Shown here one piece after another: positions 40,861-49,469 of a stretch of DNA of 64,000 bases. Source of the stretch: Sphingomonas_E sp042693015 (GTDB taxonomy: Bacteria; Pseudomonadota; Alphaproteobacteria; Sphingomonadales; Sphingomonadaceae); contig NZ_CP170544.1 of NCBI RefSeq assembly GCF_042693015.1, positions 4,960,001 to 5,024,000 of the forward strand, written 5' to 3'. How positions within the stretch are numbered: the first letter of the stretch is position 1; each line of letters begins with the position of its first letter. The notes below the pieces were generated by a model, which saw only the letters and a program-made list of their open reading frames with translations, made no database searches and was not told the DNA's origin. The position numbers and the translations under genes are program-made.

Positions 40861-41142
40861 CTAGGGAGCGGGAGGGGCGGGGGCAACCGGCGTCTCGGTC
40901 AGCTCCACCACCTCGAACACATGGCTTTTCCACCCGCGCTGCCTTGCGGCGTCCGCGGTGGCCGCCTTCTTGGCGGTGGCTTCCTTGAGCGATTTCGCAT
41001 GCCCCCAGAACACTTCGGTGCGGCCGTTGCCAAGCTCTGCGACGATCCGCCAATAATGGGTGAAGGGCGAAGACGTCGGCCCGATCGTCTTCACATATCC
41101 GTCGGGCATCGTGGCCGTGAGGTAGCGTTTCTTCTTCGCCAT
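40861..41142 (-). CDS. Hypothetical protein
   Basis: A 93-residue soluble protein (MAKKKRYLTATMPDGYVKT...) with a beta-rich centre (THYWRIVAELGNGRTEVFW), a Lys/Ala-rich helix (SLKEATAKKAATADAA) and a Pro/Ala-rich C-terminal tail. No family recognised. It lies 28 bases before lldD on the same strand and may be cotranscribed with it. The longer frame upstream is antisense to msrB. Start codon chosen as the first Met of the conserved-looking basic lead. Confidence 0.6.
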   Translation of the reverse strand: MAKKKRYLTATMPDGYVKTIGPTSSPFTHYWRIVAELGNGRTEVFWGHAKSLKEATAKKAATADAARQRGWKSHVFEVVELTETPVAPAPPAP

Positions 41143-41235
41143 GGTGCCATGGGCGATAACCGATTTTCCTGGTCCGCGCCCCCGTGGAAATGGCCGAACC
41201 GCATCCCCACATAGGCGCGCGAAACGGAGGTGCGC

Positions 41236-41685
41236 ATGACCGAATATCGCAAGACGGCCGAGGCCGTCGCCGCTCTGTCCCCCGAAGAGTATCGCGTGAC
41301 GCAGGAAAGCGGCACCGAACGGCCCGGCACGGGGAAATATCTCTACAACAAGGAACCGGGCATCTACGTCGACATCGTTTCGGGCGAGCCGTTGTTCGCC
41401 TCGTCCGACAAATATGAATCCGGCTGCGGCTGGCCGAGCTTCACCAAGCCGATCGAGCCCGCGAACGTGGCCGAACTGCGCGACACCACGCATGGCATGA
41501 TCCGAACCGAGGTGCGCTCCGCCAACGGCGACAGCCATCTCGGCCATGTGTTCGACGATGGCCCGCGTGATCGTGGGGGCTTGCGCTATTGCATCAATTC
41601 GGCGTCGCTGCGCTTCGTCCATCGTGATCAGATGGCGGCGGAAGGTTACGGCGCCTATCTCGATCAGGTGGAGGAAGTGGCATGA
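41236..41685 (+). CDS. msrB: Peptide-methionine (R)-S-oxide reductase
   Basis: A 149-residue enzyme that reduces the R-epimer of methionine sulfoxide in proteins. The catalytic block RYCINSASLRF (Cys119) and the CGWPSF motif with possible resolving Cys64 are present. The zinc-binding CxxC pairs found in many MsrB proteins are absent (VSGEPLF instead of a Cys-containing turn), so this is the zinc-free form. GGAGG stands before ATG 41236. The stop overlaps the start of msrA, giving a coupled msrBA unit in the cytoplasm. Confidence 0.93.
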   Translation: MTEYRKTAEAVAALSPEEYRVTQESGTERPGTGKYLYNKEPGIYVDIVSGEPLFASSDKYESGCGWPSFTKPIEPANVAELRDTTHGMIRTEVRSANGDSHLGHVFDDGPRDRGGLRYCINSASLRFVHRDQMAAEGYGAYLDQVEEVA

Positions 41686-42188
41686 CTCAGGAAACCGCAA
41701 TCCTTGCTGGGGGCTGCTTCTGGGGCGTCCAGGATCTGGTGCGCAAGCTGCCCGGCGTGATCTCCACCCGCGTCGGCTATTCGGGCGGGGACGTGCCCAA
41801 CGCCACCTATCGTAACCATGGCAGCCATGCCGAGGCGATCGAGATCATCTTCGATCCCGACGTCACCAGCTTCCGCGCGCTGCTCGAATTCTTTTTCCAG
41901 ATCCATGATCCGAGCACCAAGAACCGCCAGGGCAATGATGTCGGCACCAGCTATCGCTCGGCGATCTTCTATACCAGCGAAGATCAGCGGCAGGTGGCCG
42001 AGGATACCATCGCCGACGTCGATGCCTCCGGTCTGTGGCCCGGCAAGGTGGTGACCGAAGTGACGCCGGCCGGCGACTTCTGGGAAGCCGAGCCCGAGCA
42101 TCAGGATTATCTGGAGCGCCTTCCCGACGGCTACACCTGCCACTTCGTCCGGCCGGGCTGGAAGCTGCCACACCGCGCCGTCGCCTGA
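41682..42188 (+). CDS. msrA: Peptide-methionine (S)-S-oxide reductase
   Basis: A 168-residue enzyme for the S-epimer of methionine sulfoxide. The active-site motif GGCFWG holds catalytic Cys12; GYSGGDVPNATYRNHGSHAE and the EAEPEHQDY block are family typical. ATG 41682 overlaps the msrB stop by four bases. A hairpin at 42197-42232 follows. Confidence 0.94.
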   Translation: MTQETAILAGGCFWGVQDLVRKLPGVISTRVGYSGGDVPNATYRNHGSHAEAIEIIFDPDVTSFRALLEFFFQIHDPSTKNRQGNDVGTSYRSAIFYTSEDQRQVAEDTIADVDASGLWPGKVVTEVTPAGDFWEAEPEHQDYLERLPDGYTCHFVRPGWKLPHRAVA

Positions 42189-42196
42189 TCCCCGCG

Positions 42197-42232
42197 AGCG
42201 GAGCCGGCGTCTGAAAGGGCGCGGGCTCCGCT
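42197..42232 (+). terminator. Probable terminator hairpin after msrBA
   Basis: AGCGGAGCC (42197-42205) and GGCTCCGCT (42224-42232) form a perfect 9-bp stem with an 18-base loop, 8 bases after the msrA stop. There is no strong T-run, so efficiency is uncertain. Confidence 0.5.
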
Positions 42233-42333
42233 AACGGGCCGTCCCTTGTGCGAGAGCGCCATCAAATGGCCGGCCCGCATTGTCGGTCTGAATAGCCGCA
42301 TGTTAGCCCGCCCCGTCATCAGGGGAGGGACGG

Positions 42334-42978
42334 ATGCTGAAGCTCTATGGCGCGCCCGGCGCCTGTTCGATCATTCCGCACATCGCACTGGAAGAGGCCG
42401 TCGCCGACTATAGCGTCCACTATGTCGACTATGCCGGTGGCGAGAACCGGACGCCCGATTTTCTCGCGATAAGCCCGCTCGGCCGCGTGCCGGTGCTGAT
42501 GACGGAGCAAGGGCCGCTCACCGAAAATCCGGCGATCCTGTCCTATATCGCGATGCTTTATCCCGGGGCCGGCCTTGCGCCGCTCGACGACCCATTCGCC
42601 TTCGCGCGGGTGCAGGCGTTCAACCTCTTCATCGCCAGCAATATCCACACCGCCTTCCGCCAGATCCTCTTCGCCGACACTTTTGCCGATGGCGAAGCCG
42701 CCGCCGCCGCGCTTCGGGCAAAGGTGCCCGCGCTTGCCGACCGCTATTTCGCGATCATCGAACGCGGCCTCGCCGACGGCCGGCGCTTCGTCCATGGCGA
42801 CGCCTTCACCATCTCGGACATCTATCTGTTCGCTTACGCCAATTATCTCCGCTTCGGCGACCGCGGCGATGCCGCGCGCCTGCCGCTGATCCTGGCCCAT
42901 CGCGCCCGCGTGCGGGAACGCGCCGCAGTCGGCCGCGTGCTGGCGGCGGAGGGTCTGGCCGAAGCGTGGATGGATTAG
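42334..42978 (+). CDS. Glutathione S-transferase family protein
   Basis: A 214-residue cytosolic GST, beta-class-like: MLKLYGAPGACSIIPHIALEE at the start places a Ser/Cys pair at the glutathione site, with GRVPVLMTEQGPLTENPAI as the ESG-like loop and a helical C-terminal domain with GDAFTISDIYLFAYANYL. Role in detoxification or thiol reduction is inferred from the family. GGGGAGGGACGG precedes ATG 42334. A hairpin pair follows the gene. Confidence 0.88.
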   Translation: MLKLYGAPGACSIIPHIALEEAVADYSVHYVDYAGGENRTPDFLAISPLGRVPVLMTEQGPLTENPAILSYIAMLYPGAGLAPLDDPFAFARVQAFNLFIASNIHTAFRQILFADTFADGEAAAAALRAKVPALADRYFAIIERGLADGRRFVHGDAFTISDIYLFAYANYLRFGDRGDAARLPLILAHRARVRERAAVGRVLAAEGLAEAWMD

Positions 42979-42994
42979 CGCTGGCTGCCAAAAT

Positions 42995-43128
42995 CGTCAC
43001 CCCGGACTTGTTCCGGGGTCCACAGGGCGACAAGCGCAAACCTTCATGAGGGTGTCGACGCTGGGACTTGAGCCGCTGACCGGTGCGCCTGCGTTGCAGT
43101 GGATCCCGGAACAAGTCCGGGATGACCA
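42995..43128. repeat. Inverted pair of palindromic hairpin units
   Basis: Units at 42995-43024 (stem ACCCCGGA/TCCGGGGT, loop CTTGT) and 43099-43128 (inverted; stem ATCCCGGA/TCCGGGAT, loop CTTGT). The second unit ends immediately before the stop codon of the PTS gene at 43129. The changed stem base pair is compensated. The pair fills the gap between the GST and PTS genes. Confidence 0.85.
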
Positions 43129-44832
43129 TCAGGAAGCGAGAGCGGAAACTGTCGCCAGCAGCCGCTCCTCCCCTCCCGGTGGGCAGAGCAGGTGAATACG
43201 ATGGGGGGCGACCGTGGCCACGGGGCGACCGGTCGCGCCAGCCAGCGCGGCAAGATCCGCAGCGCCTGCATCCTTCAGCGTCACGCGGACGCGGCCGGCG
43301 CGGGCGTCGGCGGCGATGATATTGGCTGTGCCGCCCAGCAGCGTCCGCAGATCGACCGCCGGAGCAGGCGCCGTCACTGCAGCCGGCCGCGCCAGCCCGG
43401 CGCGGATCTCGCCCGCCACCTGATCGGCGATCGGCCCCAGCACCACCTGCATCCCGCCGGCATCGAGCCGGAGCACGCCGCGCGCGCCCAGCGCCTTCAG
43501 CGCCGCTTCGTCGACCTTTGCCGGATCGGCCAGCACCAGCCGCAGCCGCGTCGTGCAGGCATCCACCTTGGTGAGGTTCGCCGCCCCGCCAAGCGCCGCG
43601 ATGAAGCCCGAAGCGCGATCGCCTGTCGGCATCACGGCCGACGCAGCCCCCGCCTCCACCGGCTCCCGCCCCGGCGTCTTCAGGTCGAACCGGCGGATGC
43701 ACCAGGCGAAGGAGAAATAGTAGATCGCGAAGTAAGCGGCGCCGATCGGCAGCAGCATCAGCGGCCGGGTCGCCAGCCCATAGTTCATTAGATAATCAAA
43801 CAACCCTGCCGAAAAGCCGAAGCCCAGCTTCACGCCCAGCAAGTCCATCAGCGCCATCGCCACGCCGGTCAGCACCGCATGAAGCGCGTAGAGCAGGGGG
43901 GCGAGGAAGATGAAGGTGAACTCGATCGGTTCGGTCACGCCGGTCAGGAAGGATGTCAGCGCAAGGCTGAGCAACATCCCGCCCACCGCCTTGCGACGCT
44001 CGGGCAGCGCGGTGCGATAGATGGCGAGGCAGGCCGCGGGCAGGCCGAACATCATCACCGGAAAGAAGCCCGACATGAACGATCCCGCGCTCGGATCGCC
44101 AGCGAAGAAGCGCTTCAAATCGCCCGTCGCGCCATTGAAATCGCCGATGATGAACCAGGCGAGATTGTTGATGATGTGATGCAGCCCGGTGATGATCAGC
44201 AGACGGTTGAGCGCGCCATAGAGGAACAGGCCGACGCTGCCCGCGCCCACCACCCATTCGGACAGCCGCGCCATGCCCGCCTCGATCCACGGAAAGCCCA
44301 GTCCGAACAGCAATGCGCCGACAAGCCCCGCGCAGCCCGCGGCGATCGGCACAAACCGCCGACCACCGAAGAAAGCGAGATAATCCGGCAACTTGATGTT
44401 GGAATAACGGTTGTAGAGCCAGCCCGCGGCCAGCCCGGACAATATGCCGGCGGGCACGCTTAGCGCGCCAAGTTCCTTGGCCTTCCACGCCGCCGCAGCG
44501 AGATCGCGCGCGGCTTGCTCCGCAAAGATGGCGGTCGTCTCGGGCGGCACCGTCAGCAGCGATTTCGCGCCCTCGATCGTGACGAGATAGGCGACCACGC
44601 CCGCCAACCCCGCCGCGCCGTGATTTTCACGCGCCAGGCCGACCGCGAGGCCGGCGGCGAACAGCAGGCCGAGATTGGCGAAGATCGCGTCGCCCGCCGC
44701 AGCGATGAAGGGAATGCCGAGCAAGTCCGGCTGGCCGAGCCGCAGCAGCAGGCCGGCGACCGGAAGCACCGCGACCGGCAGCATCAAGGCGCGGCCGAGC
44801 GGCTGGAAGATGTCTAGGCGCAGGCGCATCAT
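43129..44832 (-). CDS. nagE: N-acetylglucosamine-type PTS permease, EIICB
   Basis: A 567-residue inner-membrane permease that imports and phosphorylates GlcNAc. The EIIC domain (about 1-385) has around ten helices with the family loops TGLHHIINN and GVTEPIEFTF. The EIIB domain (about 405-475) carries the phosphorylated Cys426 in KVDACTTRLRL. A second EIIB-like domain (about 490-565, DLRTLLGGTANIIAA...RVRVTL) has no Cys at the matching place. GGGAGG precedes ATG 44832, which overlaps the stop of the EIIA-HPr-EI gene (ATGA). Confidence 0.9.
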   Translation of the reverse strand: MMRLRLDIFQPLGRALMLPVAVLPVAGLLLRLGQPDLLGIPFIAAAGDAIFANLGLLFAAGLAVGLARENHGAAGLAGVVAYLVTIEGAKSLLTVPPETTAIFAEQAARDLAAAAWKAKELGALSVPAGILSGLAAGWLYNRYSNIKLPDYLAFFGGRRFVPIAAGCAGLVGALLFGLGFPWIEAGMARLSEWVVGAGSVGLFLYGALNRLLIITGLHHIINNLAWFIIGDFNGATGDLKRFFAGDPSAGSFMSGFFPVMMFGLPAACLAIYRTALPERRKAVGGMLLSLALTSFLTGVTEPIEFTFIFLAPLLYALHAVLTGVAMALMDLLGVKLGFGFSAGLFDYLMNYGLATRPLMLLPIGAAYFAIYYFSFAWCIRRFDLKTPGREPVEAGAASAVMPTGDRASGFIAALGGAANLTKVDACTTRLRLVLADPAKVDEAALKALGARGVLRLDAGGMQVVLGPIADQVAGEIRAGLARPAAVTAPAPAVDLRTLLGGTANIIAADARAGRVRVTLKDAGAADLAALAGATGRPVATVAPHRIHLLCPPGGEERLLATVSALAS

Positions 44833-47285
44833 GCGGCCTCCCTGATCGCTTGGGCGGCGAGCGCGCGGACTTCGGCCGCCGAGGATGCGGCGAGCGCGCG
44901 GGTCGCGAGGGTGCGGCACTCACCGATGTCGAGCCGGCGGATCACCGCCTTCAAGGCGGGGATCGCGGCGGGCGTCGCCGAAAGTTCGTCCAGCCCCAGC
45001 CCGATCAGGATGGCGGCCGCCAGCGGCTCGCTCGCCATCCCGCCGCAGGTGCCGATCCAGCGCTTATGCTTGCGCGCTCCGTCCACGGCGGCGGCGATCA
45101 GGCGCAGCACCGCCGGATGCAGCCCGTCGATCATCGCCGCGGTCGCCGCATTGCCGCGATCGGCTGCCAGCGCATATTGGGTCAGATCGTTGGTGCCGAT
45201 CGACAGGAAATCGGCGTTGGCCGCCAGCGTATCCGCCAGCATCGCCGCCGCCGGCGTCTCGATCATCACGCCCAGTGGCACTGCGGTCAGCCCGGTCTCC
45301 GCCAGTGCCTCGTCATAGACGGCGCGGGCGCGGGCGCACTCGGTCGCGTCCACCACCATCGGCAGCATGATCCGGCATTGCGCCGCGGGCACGCCGCGCA
45401 GGATCGCGCGGAATTGGGTTTTCAGAAGATCGGGCCGGGCCAGCGACAGCCGCACGCCACGCTGGCCGAGTGCGGGATTCTCCTCGGCCGGCATCGGTAG
45501 ATAGGAAACGGGCTTGTCGCCGCCGATATCGAGCGTGCGCAGGATCAGCGGGCGGCCATCCAGTCGCCGGGCGATATCGGCATAGATGCCCGCCTGCTCG
45601 TCTTCGGAGGGCGGCTCGGCACGGTCGAGGAAGAGGAATTCGGTGCGCAGCAGGCCGCAACCCTCCGCGCCCGACGCCACCGCGCGGTCGGCCTCCTCGG
45701 GCATCGCAAGGTTGGCGAAGATTTCGATGCGGCTGCCATCCGCTGTCCGGCAAAGCTCGCTGGCTGCGGCCACATGGACGGCATGAAGCGCGCGGCCTTT
45801 CTCGACACGCTGGCGTGCTTCGGCCAGCGCCGCCTCATCGGGTGCGACGACAAGGCTCGCGGCATCTGCATCGACGATCATGGCGGTATCCGGCTGGATA
45901 CCCAGCACCGCGTCACCCGCCGCGACGATCATCGGCACACCGGCCGATGCCGCCAGGATCGCGACATGCGATGTCGGCCCGCCGCGCGCCGTCACGATCG
46001 CCGCCAGCCGCGCCGGATCGAGCGCCAGGAATTGCGATGGCAGCAATTCGTCCGCGATCAGCACCGCGCCTTCGGGCAGTGTCGGGGCAGCGGCCGCCGT
46101 GCCGGTGATCGCCGCGATCACCTGCCGCTCGATATCCTTCAGGTCCGCCGCGCGCTCGATCAGCAGCCGGTCCCCCGTCGCCTCGATCGCCGCGATCTGC
46201 GCCCGCGTCGCGGCGCGCCAGGCAAAGCCCGCGCTCTTGCCCTGCGCGATCAGTTCCTGCGCCTTGGCTATAAGGTCGGGGTCCTCAGCGATCGCCTGAT
46301 GCGCCAACGCGATCTCCGCGCCCTTGCCGTCCTTCGCTTCCGCCAGCCCCGCGCGCACCGCTGCCAGCGCTTCTTCCAGTGCGGTCCGTTCGGCTGACGC
46401 ACCGTGGCCAACCTCGGCAACGACGATATCGGCGATGGCGAAGGGGAAGGCCGTGCCCACCGCAAAGCCCGGCGCTGCCGTCGTCGCTCCGCGCGGGGCA
46501 GGTACGGCCGCGACAGGTGCGGGCGGCTCGCCCGCCTCGCCCATGCCGCTTTCGATCAGTGCCGCCACCGTCGTCACCGCCGCCCGCGCATCCTCGCCCC
46601 GCGCCAGGATCAGCAGGCTGTCGCCATGGCGCAGGCCGAGGCCCAGCATCGCCACCGTGCTCCGCGCATTCGCGGTGCGCCCATGCGCGGCGAAGCTCAC
46701 CTCCGCGCCGAACGGCTTCAGCGCCGCCGCGATCCGCGCTGCCGGCCGGGCATGGACGCCGTTCGCCATCGGGATGACGACCTCACACGATGCGCTGTCC
46801 TCGCTCGTCGGCGCCGCAGCCTGCGTGGCGCCGACCGCGCTCACCTCGAACAGCGGCGCGCCGGCCGCCACCGTGCCCGCGGCGAGCGCCGTCACGGCAT
46901 AGCCCTCATTGGCGATCAGGATCGGGGTGACGAGGCTCTTGGCCCGCTCGGCCACCTCGTCCATCTCGAACCGGATCAGCGGGTCACCCGCCTTCACCGC
47001 CTGCCCGTCGGCAACCAGTGCAGCAAAGCCCTCGCCTGCCAGCGCCACCGTCTCCAGCCCGATATGGATCAGCAGTTCCGCGCCATTGGCGAGCTTCAGC
47101 GTCACGGCATGGCGCGTCGGCGCAACCATGATCACCGTCGCGTCGGCGGGGGCGCGGAGCACGCCCTCGATCGGATCGATAGCGATGCCGTCGCCCATCA
47201 TCCGTTCGGCGAACACCGGGTCGGGCACCTCGTCGATCGGCATCGCCCAGCCGGCGAAGGGAGCGGTGAGCCGCACGACGTTCAT
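44829..47285 (-). CDS. Multiphosphoryl transfer protein EIIA-HPr-enzyme I
   Basis: An 818-residue fusion holding all soluble PTS steps. EIIA of the glucose/GlcNAc type (about 1-150, phospho-His74 in LLIHIGLE), HPr (about 165-250, His178 in NGVHARPAA), and enzyme I (about 270-818, active His440 in GGPTSHVAILA, then the PEP-binding barrel with LRTEFLFLDRAEPPSEDEQ and GTNDLTQYALAADR). It takes phosphate from phosphoenolpyruvate to the EIICB permease. It overlaps both neighbours by a few bases. Together with EIICB the PTS is self-sufficient. Confidence 0.93.
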   Translation of the reverse strand: MNVVRLTAPFAGWAMPIDEVPDPVFAERMMGDGIAIDPIEGVLRAPADATVIMVAPTRHAVTLKLANGAELLIHIGLETVALAGEGFAALVADGQAVKAGDPLIRFEMDEVAERAKSLVTPILIANEGYAVTALAAGTVAAGAPLFEVSAVGATQAAAPTSEDSASCEVVIPMANGVHARPAARIAAALKPFGAEVSFAAHGRTANARSTVAMLGLGLRHGDSLLILARGEDARAAVTTVAALIESGMGEAGEPPAPVAAVPAPRGATTAAPGFAVGTAFPFAIADIVVAEVGHGASAERTALEEALAAVRAGLAEAKDGKGAEIALAHQAIAEDPDLIAKAQELIAQGKSAGFAWRAATRAQIAAIEATGDRLLIERAADLKDIERQVIAAITGTAAAAPTLPEGAVLIADELLPSQFLALDPARLAAIVTARGGPTSHVAILAASAGVPMIVAAGDAVLGIQPDTAMIVDADAASLVVAPDEAALAEARQRVEKGRALHAVHVAAASELCRTADGSRIEIFANLAMPEEADRAVASGAEGCGLLRTEFLFLDRAEPPSEDEQAGIYADIARRLDGRPLILRTLDIGGDKPVSYLPMPAEENPALGQRGVRLSLARPDLLKTQFRAILRGVPAAQCRIMLPMVVDATECARARAVYDEALAETGLTAVPLGVMIETPAAAMLADTLAANADFLSIGTNDLTQYALAADRGNAATAAMIDGLHPAVLRLIAAAVDGARKHKRWIGTCGGMASEPLAAAILIGLGLDELSATPAAIPALKAVIRRLDIGECRTLATRALAASSAAEVRALAAQAIREAA

Positions 47286-49408
47286 TGCTGGCTTCCTTTG
47301 GGCGCGCCCTCAAGCTGGACGCTGTCGATCGCCCACATCGGGTCCGGCCCCCTGGCGGTGTAGGTGAAGCACAGATCGCGTGTGCCGGCCTGCGGTGCAA
47401 TCGGCGCACGCAAGGTCGTCACCGCCGGATTGGCGACGGCAGGCGCCAGCGGCAGCGTCGCGATCTTCGGCCCCTCGCATCCGTCGATCCGCACCTCGAC
47501 CTCGCCTTCCGGCGTGGCGGGCGGGCGGAAGCGGATTTTCTCCAGATCCTTGCCGATCTGGAAGTTGAACGGGATCTGGCCGACCTTGACTGCGATCGCC
47601 GTCACCCCATCCATCGCCGCTTTCTCATATTTCCAGCAGGGATTGAGGATGTCGGTCAGGAATATCGCCCGCGGCCCCGCGGCCGGCGCGTCATCCTCCA
47701 GATTGAGCACCACCTCGTCGGTGCAGGTCTTGAGCCGTGCGGGCGCCGGTTCCGTTTCGAACGCCGTCGTCGCCGCCTCCAGCCCCAGCGACTTCAGCCG
47801 GTCGAGCTGCGGCGCCAGTCGAGCCATGAAATCCTGATAGTTGCGGGTTCCCGCCGCCGACCAGCCCAGCTCCGCCACCGCCGATGCACGCGGGAACATC
47901 ATCCACATCGCGCGCTGTTCGGTGCGGGCATGCTCGGTCCACAGATTGCCCTGCACGCCCAAAATATGCCGCTGCTGGTCGGCGGTCAGCGAGGCGGGCG
48001 CCGGCTCGAACGCATAAACGTCCGCCAAGCTGATCACCTGCCCGCGCCCCGGCGGTTCGTTGCGCCCCGTCCCCTGGCGATGGTTCAGATAGAGCGTCGG
48101 CGCGGGCGAAAGCACCGCATCATGCCCGGCCTGCGCGGCGGCGACGGCGCCATCGATGCCGCGCCACGACATCACCGTGGCGTTGGGCGCAAGCCCGCCT
48201 TCCAATATCTCGTCCCAGCCGATCAGCCGCCGGCCATGCTTGTTCAGGAACAGCTCGATCCGGTGGATGAACCAGCTCTGCAGGCCATGTTCGTCCTTGA
48301 TCCCCAGCTCGCGCATCCTGGCCTGGATCTTCGGGCTGGCCTGCCACTGGTCCTTCACCGCCTCGTCGCCGCCGACATGGATGTAGGTGGACGGGAACAG
48401 AGCCATGGTCTCGGTCAGCACATCCTCCAGAAAGCTGAAGGTGCTGTCATCGACATTGTAGAGCCAGGGGAAGACGCCCCAGTCGCTCTCGACGCCCGGC
48501 GGCAAGGGCGGCCCGACGCCGAGTTCAGGATAGGCGCGGATCGCCGACACGGCATGGCCCGGCATCTCGATCTCGGGAACGATGGTGATCGCGCGCGCTG
48601 CCGCATAGGCGACGATCTCGCGCACCTCATCCTGGGTGTAGAAGCCGCCGGTCTTCGGCAGCGTCGGCGCGCCAGGCGCGGAGGCGGGCGTCCGCCAGCC
48701 GCTCACCTCGGTCAGTTTCGGATATTTCTTGATCTCGAGCCGCCAGCCCTGATCGTCGACCAGATGCCAGTGCAGCGTGTTGAGCTTGTGCGCGGCCATC
48801 CAGTCGATCAACTGCTTCACGAAAGCCGGCGACTGGAAGTGCCGCGCGCTATCCAGCATCAGCCCGCGCCAGGCGAAGCGCGGGGCATCGTCGATGCGGA
48901 TGGATGGTATGTCCAAAACCCCGTCACCCCGGCGAAGGCCGGGGTCCATGGCTCTCTCCGATTTCACCGCCGCTTCTTTGTCGAAAGAGCCATGGGCCCC
49001 AGCCTCCGCTGAGGCGACGGTTGCAAGCTGCCAAAGGGTGATCGCGCCATAGAGCAGGCCGGCATCGTCGTTGGCGGTTATCGTCACACCCTTGGCGCCG
49101 ACCTCCAGACGATAGGCTTCCTTCGCCAAGCCCTTCGTCCGCACGAAGCTGATCGCGCCAGCGGAGCCGATCGCCGGCCGCAGACCCAGGTTCGTGAAAA
49201 GCAATTCCCCTAGCCGTTCGGCAGCATTGCGCGCACCGGCGTCGCCGGCCGGCACGCTGATCGCCGTCCGCGCATCCAGCCGGAAACTCCCCTCTGCGGG
49301 CGCGATCGAGCGGGGAAGCGGCAGCAGGGCGGGGGTGGCCCAGGCCGGCAACGGGCTGGCCGCGATCAGCAATGCGGCGATGCGGGGAAGCGGGCGGTTT
49401 CGGAACAC
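47282..49408 (-). CDS. Beta-N-acetylhexosaminidase, GH20
   Basis: A 708-residue exported enzyme cleaving terminal GlcNAc from chito-oligosaccharides. Signal peptide about 1-24, GH20b-type N-terminal domain (about 27-130), catalytic barrel (about 168-520) with HWHLVDDQGWRLEIKKYP and the acid/base pair in HVGGDEAVKDQW, and a C-terminal beta domain (about 590-700). Residues about 133-165, including AMDPGLRRGDG, come from a palindromic repeat inserted in frame between the N-terminal and catalytic domains. It overlaps the PTS fusion gene by four bases and so is cotranscribed with it. Confidence 0.93.
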   Translation of the reverse strand: MFRNRPLPRIAALLIAASPLPAWATPALLPLPRSIAPAEGSFRLDARTAISVPAGDAGARNAAERLGELLFTNLGLRPAIGSAGAISFVRTKGLAKEAYRLEVGAKGVTITANDDAGLLYGAITLWQLATVASAEAGAHGSFDKEAAVKSERAMDPGLRRGDGVLDIPSIRIDDAPRFAWRGLMLDSARHFQSPAFVKQLIDWMAAHKLNTLHWHLVDDQGWRLEIKKYPKLTEVSGWRTPASAPGAPTLPKTGGFYTQDEVREIVAYAAARAITIVPEIEMPGHAVSAIRAYPELGVGPPLPPGVESDWGVFPWLYNVDDSTFSFLEDVLTETMALFPSTYIHVGGDEAVKDQWQASPKIQARMRELGIKDEHGLQSWFIHRIELFLNKHGRRLIGWDEILEGGLAPNATVMSWRGIDGAVAAAQAGHDAVLSPAPTLYLNHRQGTGRNEPPGRGQVISLADVYAFEPAPASLTADQQRHILGVQGNLWTEHARTEQRAMWMMFPRASAVAELGWSAAGTRNYQDFMARLAPQLDRLKSLGLEAATTAFETEPAPARLKTCTDEVVLNLEDDAPAAGPRAIFLTDILNPCWKYEKAAMDGVTAIAVKVGQIPFNFQIGKDLEKIRFRPPATPEGEVEVRIDGCEGPKIATLPLAPAVANPAVTTLRAPIAPQAGTRDLCFTYTARGPDPMWAIDSVQLEGAPKGSQQ
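48922..49020. repeat. In-frame palindromic repeat pair inside the GH20 gene
   Basis: Two inverted units, 48922-48954 (stem ACCCCGGC/GCCGGGGT, loop GAA-type) and 48986-49020 (stem GCCTC/GAGGC), share an inner AGAGCCATGG sequence in opposite orientation. The outer flanks CGTCACCCCGG and CCGGGGTCCA equal those of the CTTGT-loop units. The insertion keeps the frame and encodes about 33 residues between two enzyme domains. Confidence 0.8.
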
Positions 49409-49436
49409 GGGCGCGGCTACCCCGGAATAAGGAAAT

Positions 49437-49460
49437 GGGCCGGGATGTTACACCCGGCCC
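49437..49460 (-). terminator. Terminator of the TonB-dependent receptor gene
   Basis: GGGCCGGG (49437-49444) and CCCGGCCC (49453-49460) form a perfect 8-bp stem; on the minus strand it runs into TTTCCTTATT. It lies 9 bases after the receptor stop and before the GH20 gene, so the two may be only partly cotranscribed. Confidence 0.7.
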
Positions 49461-49469
49461 CAGGGGACG

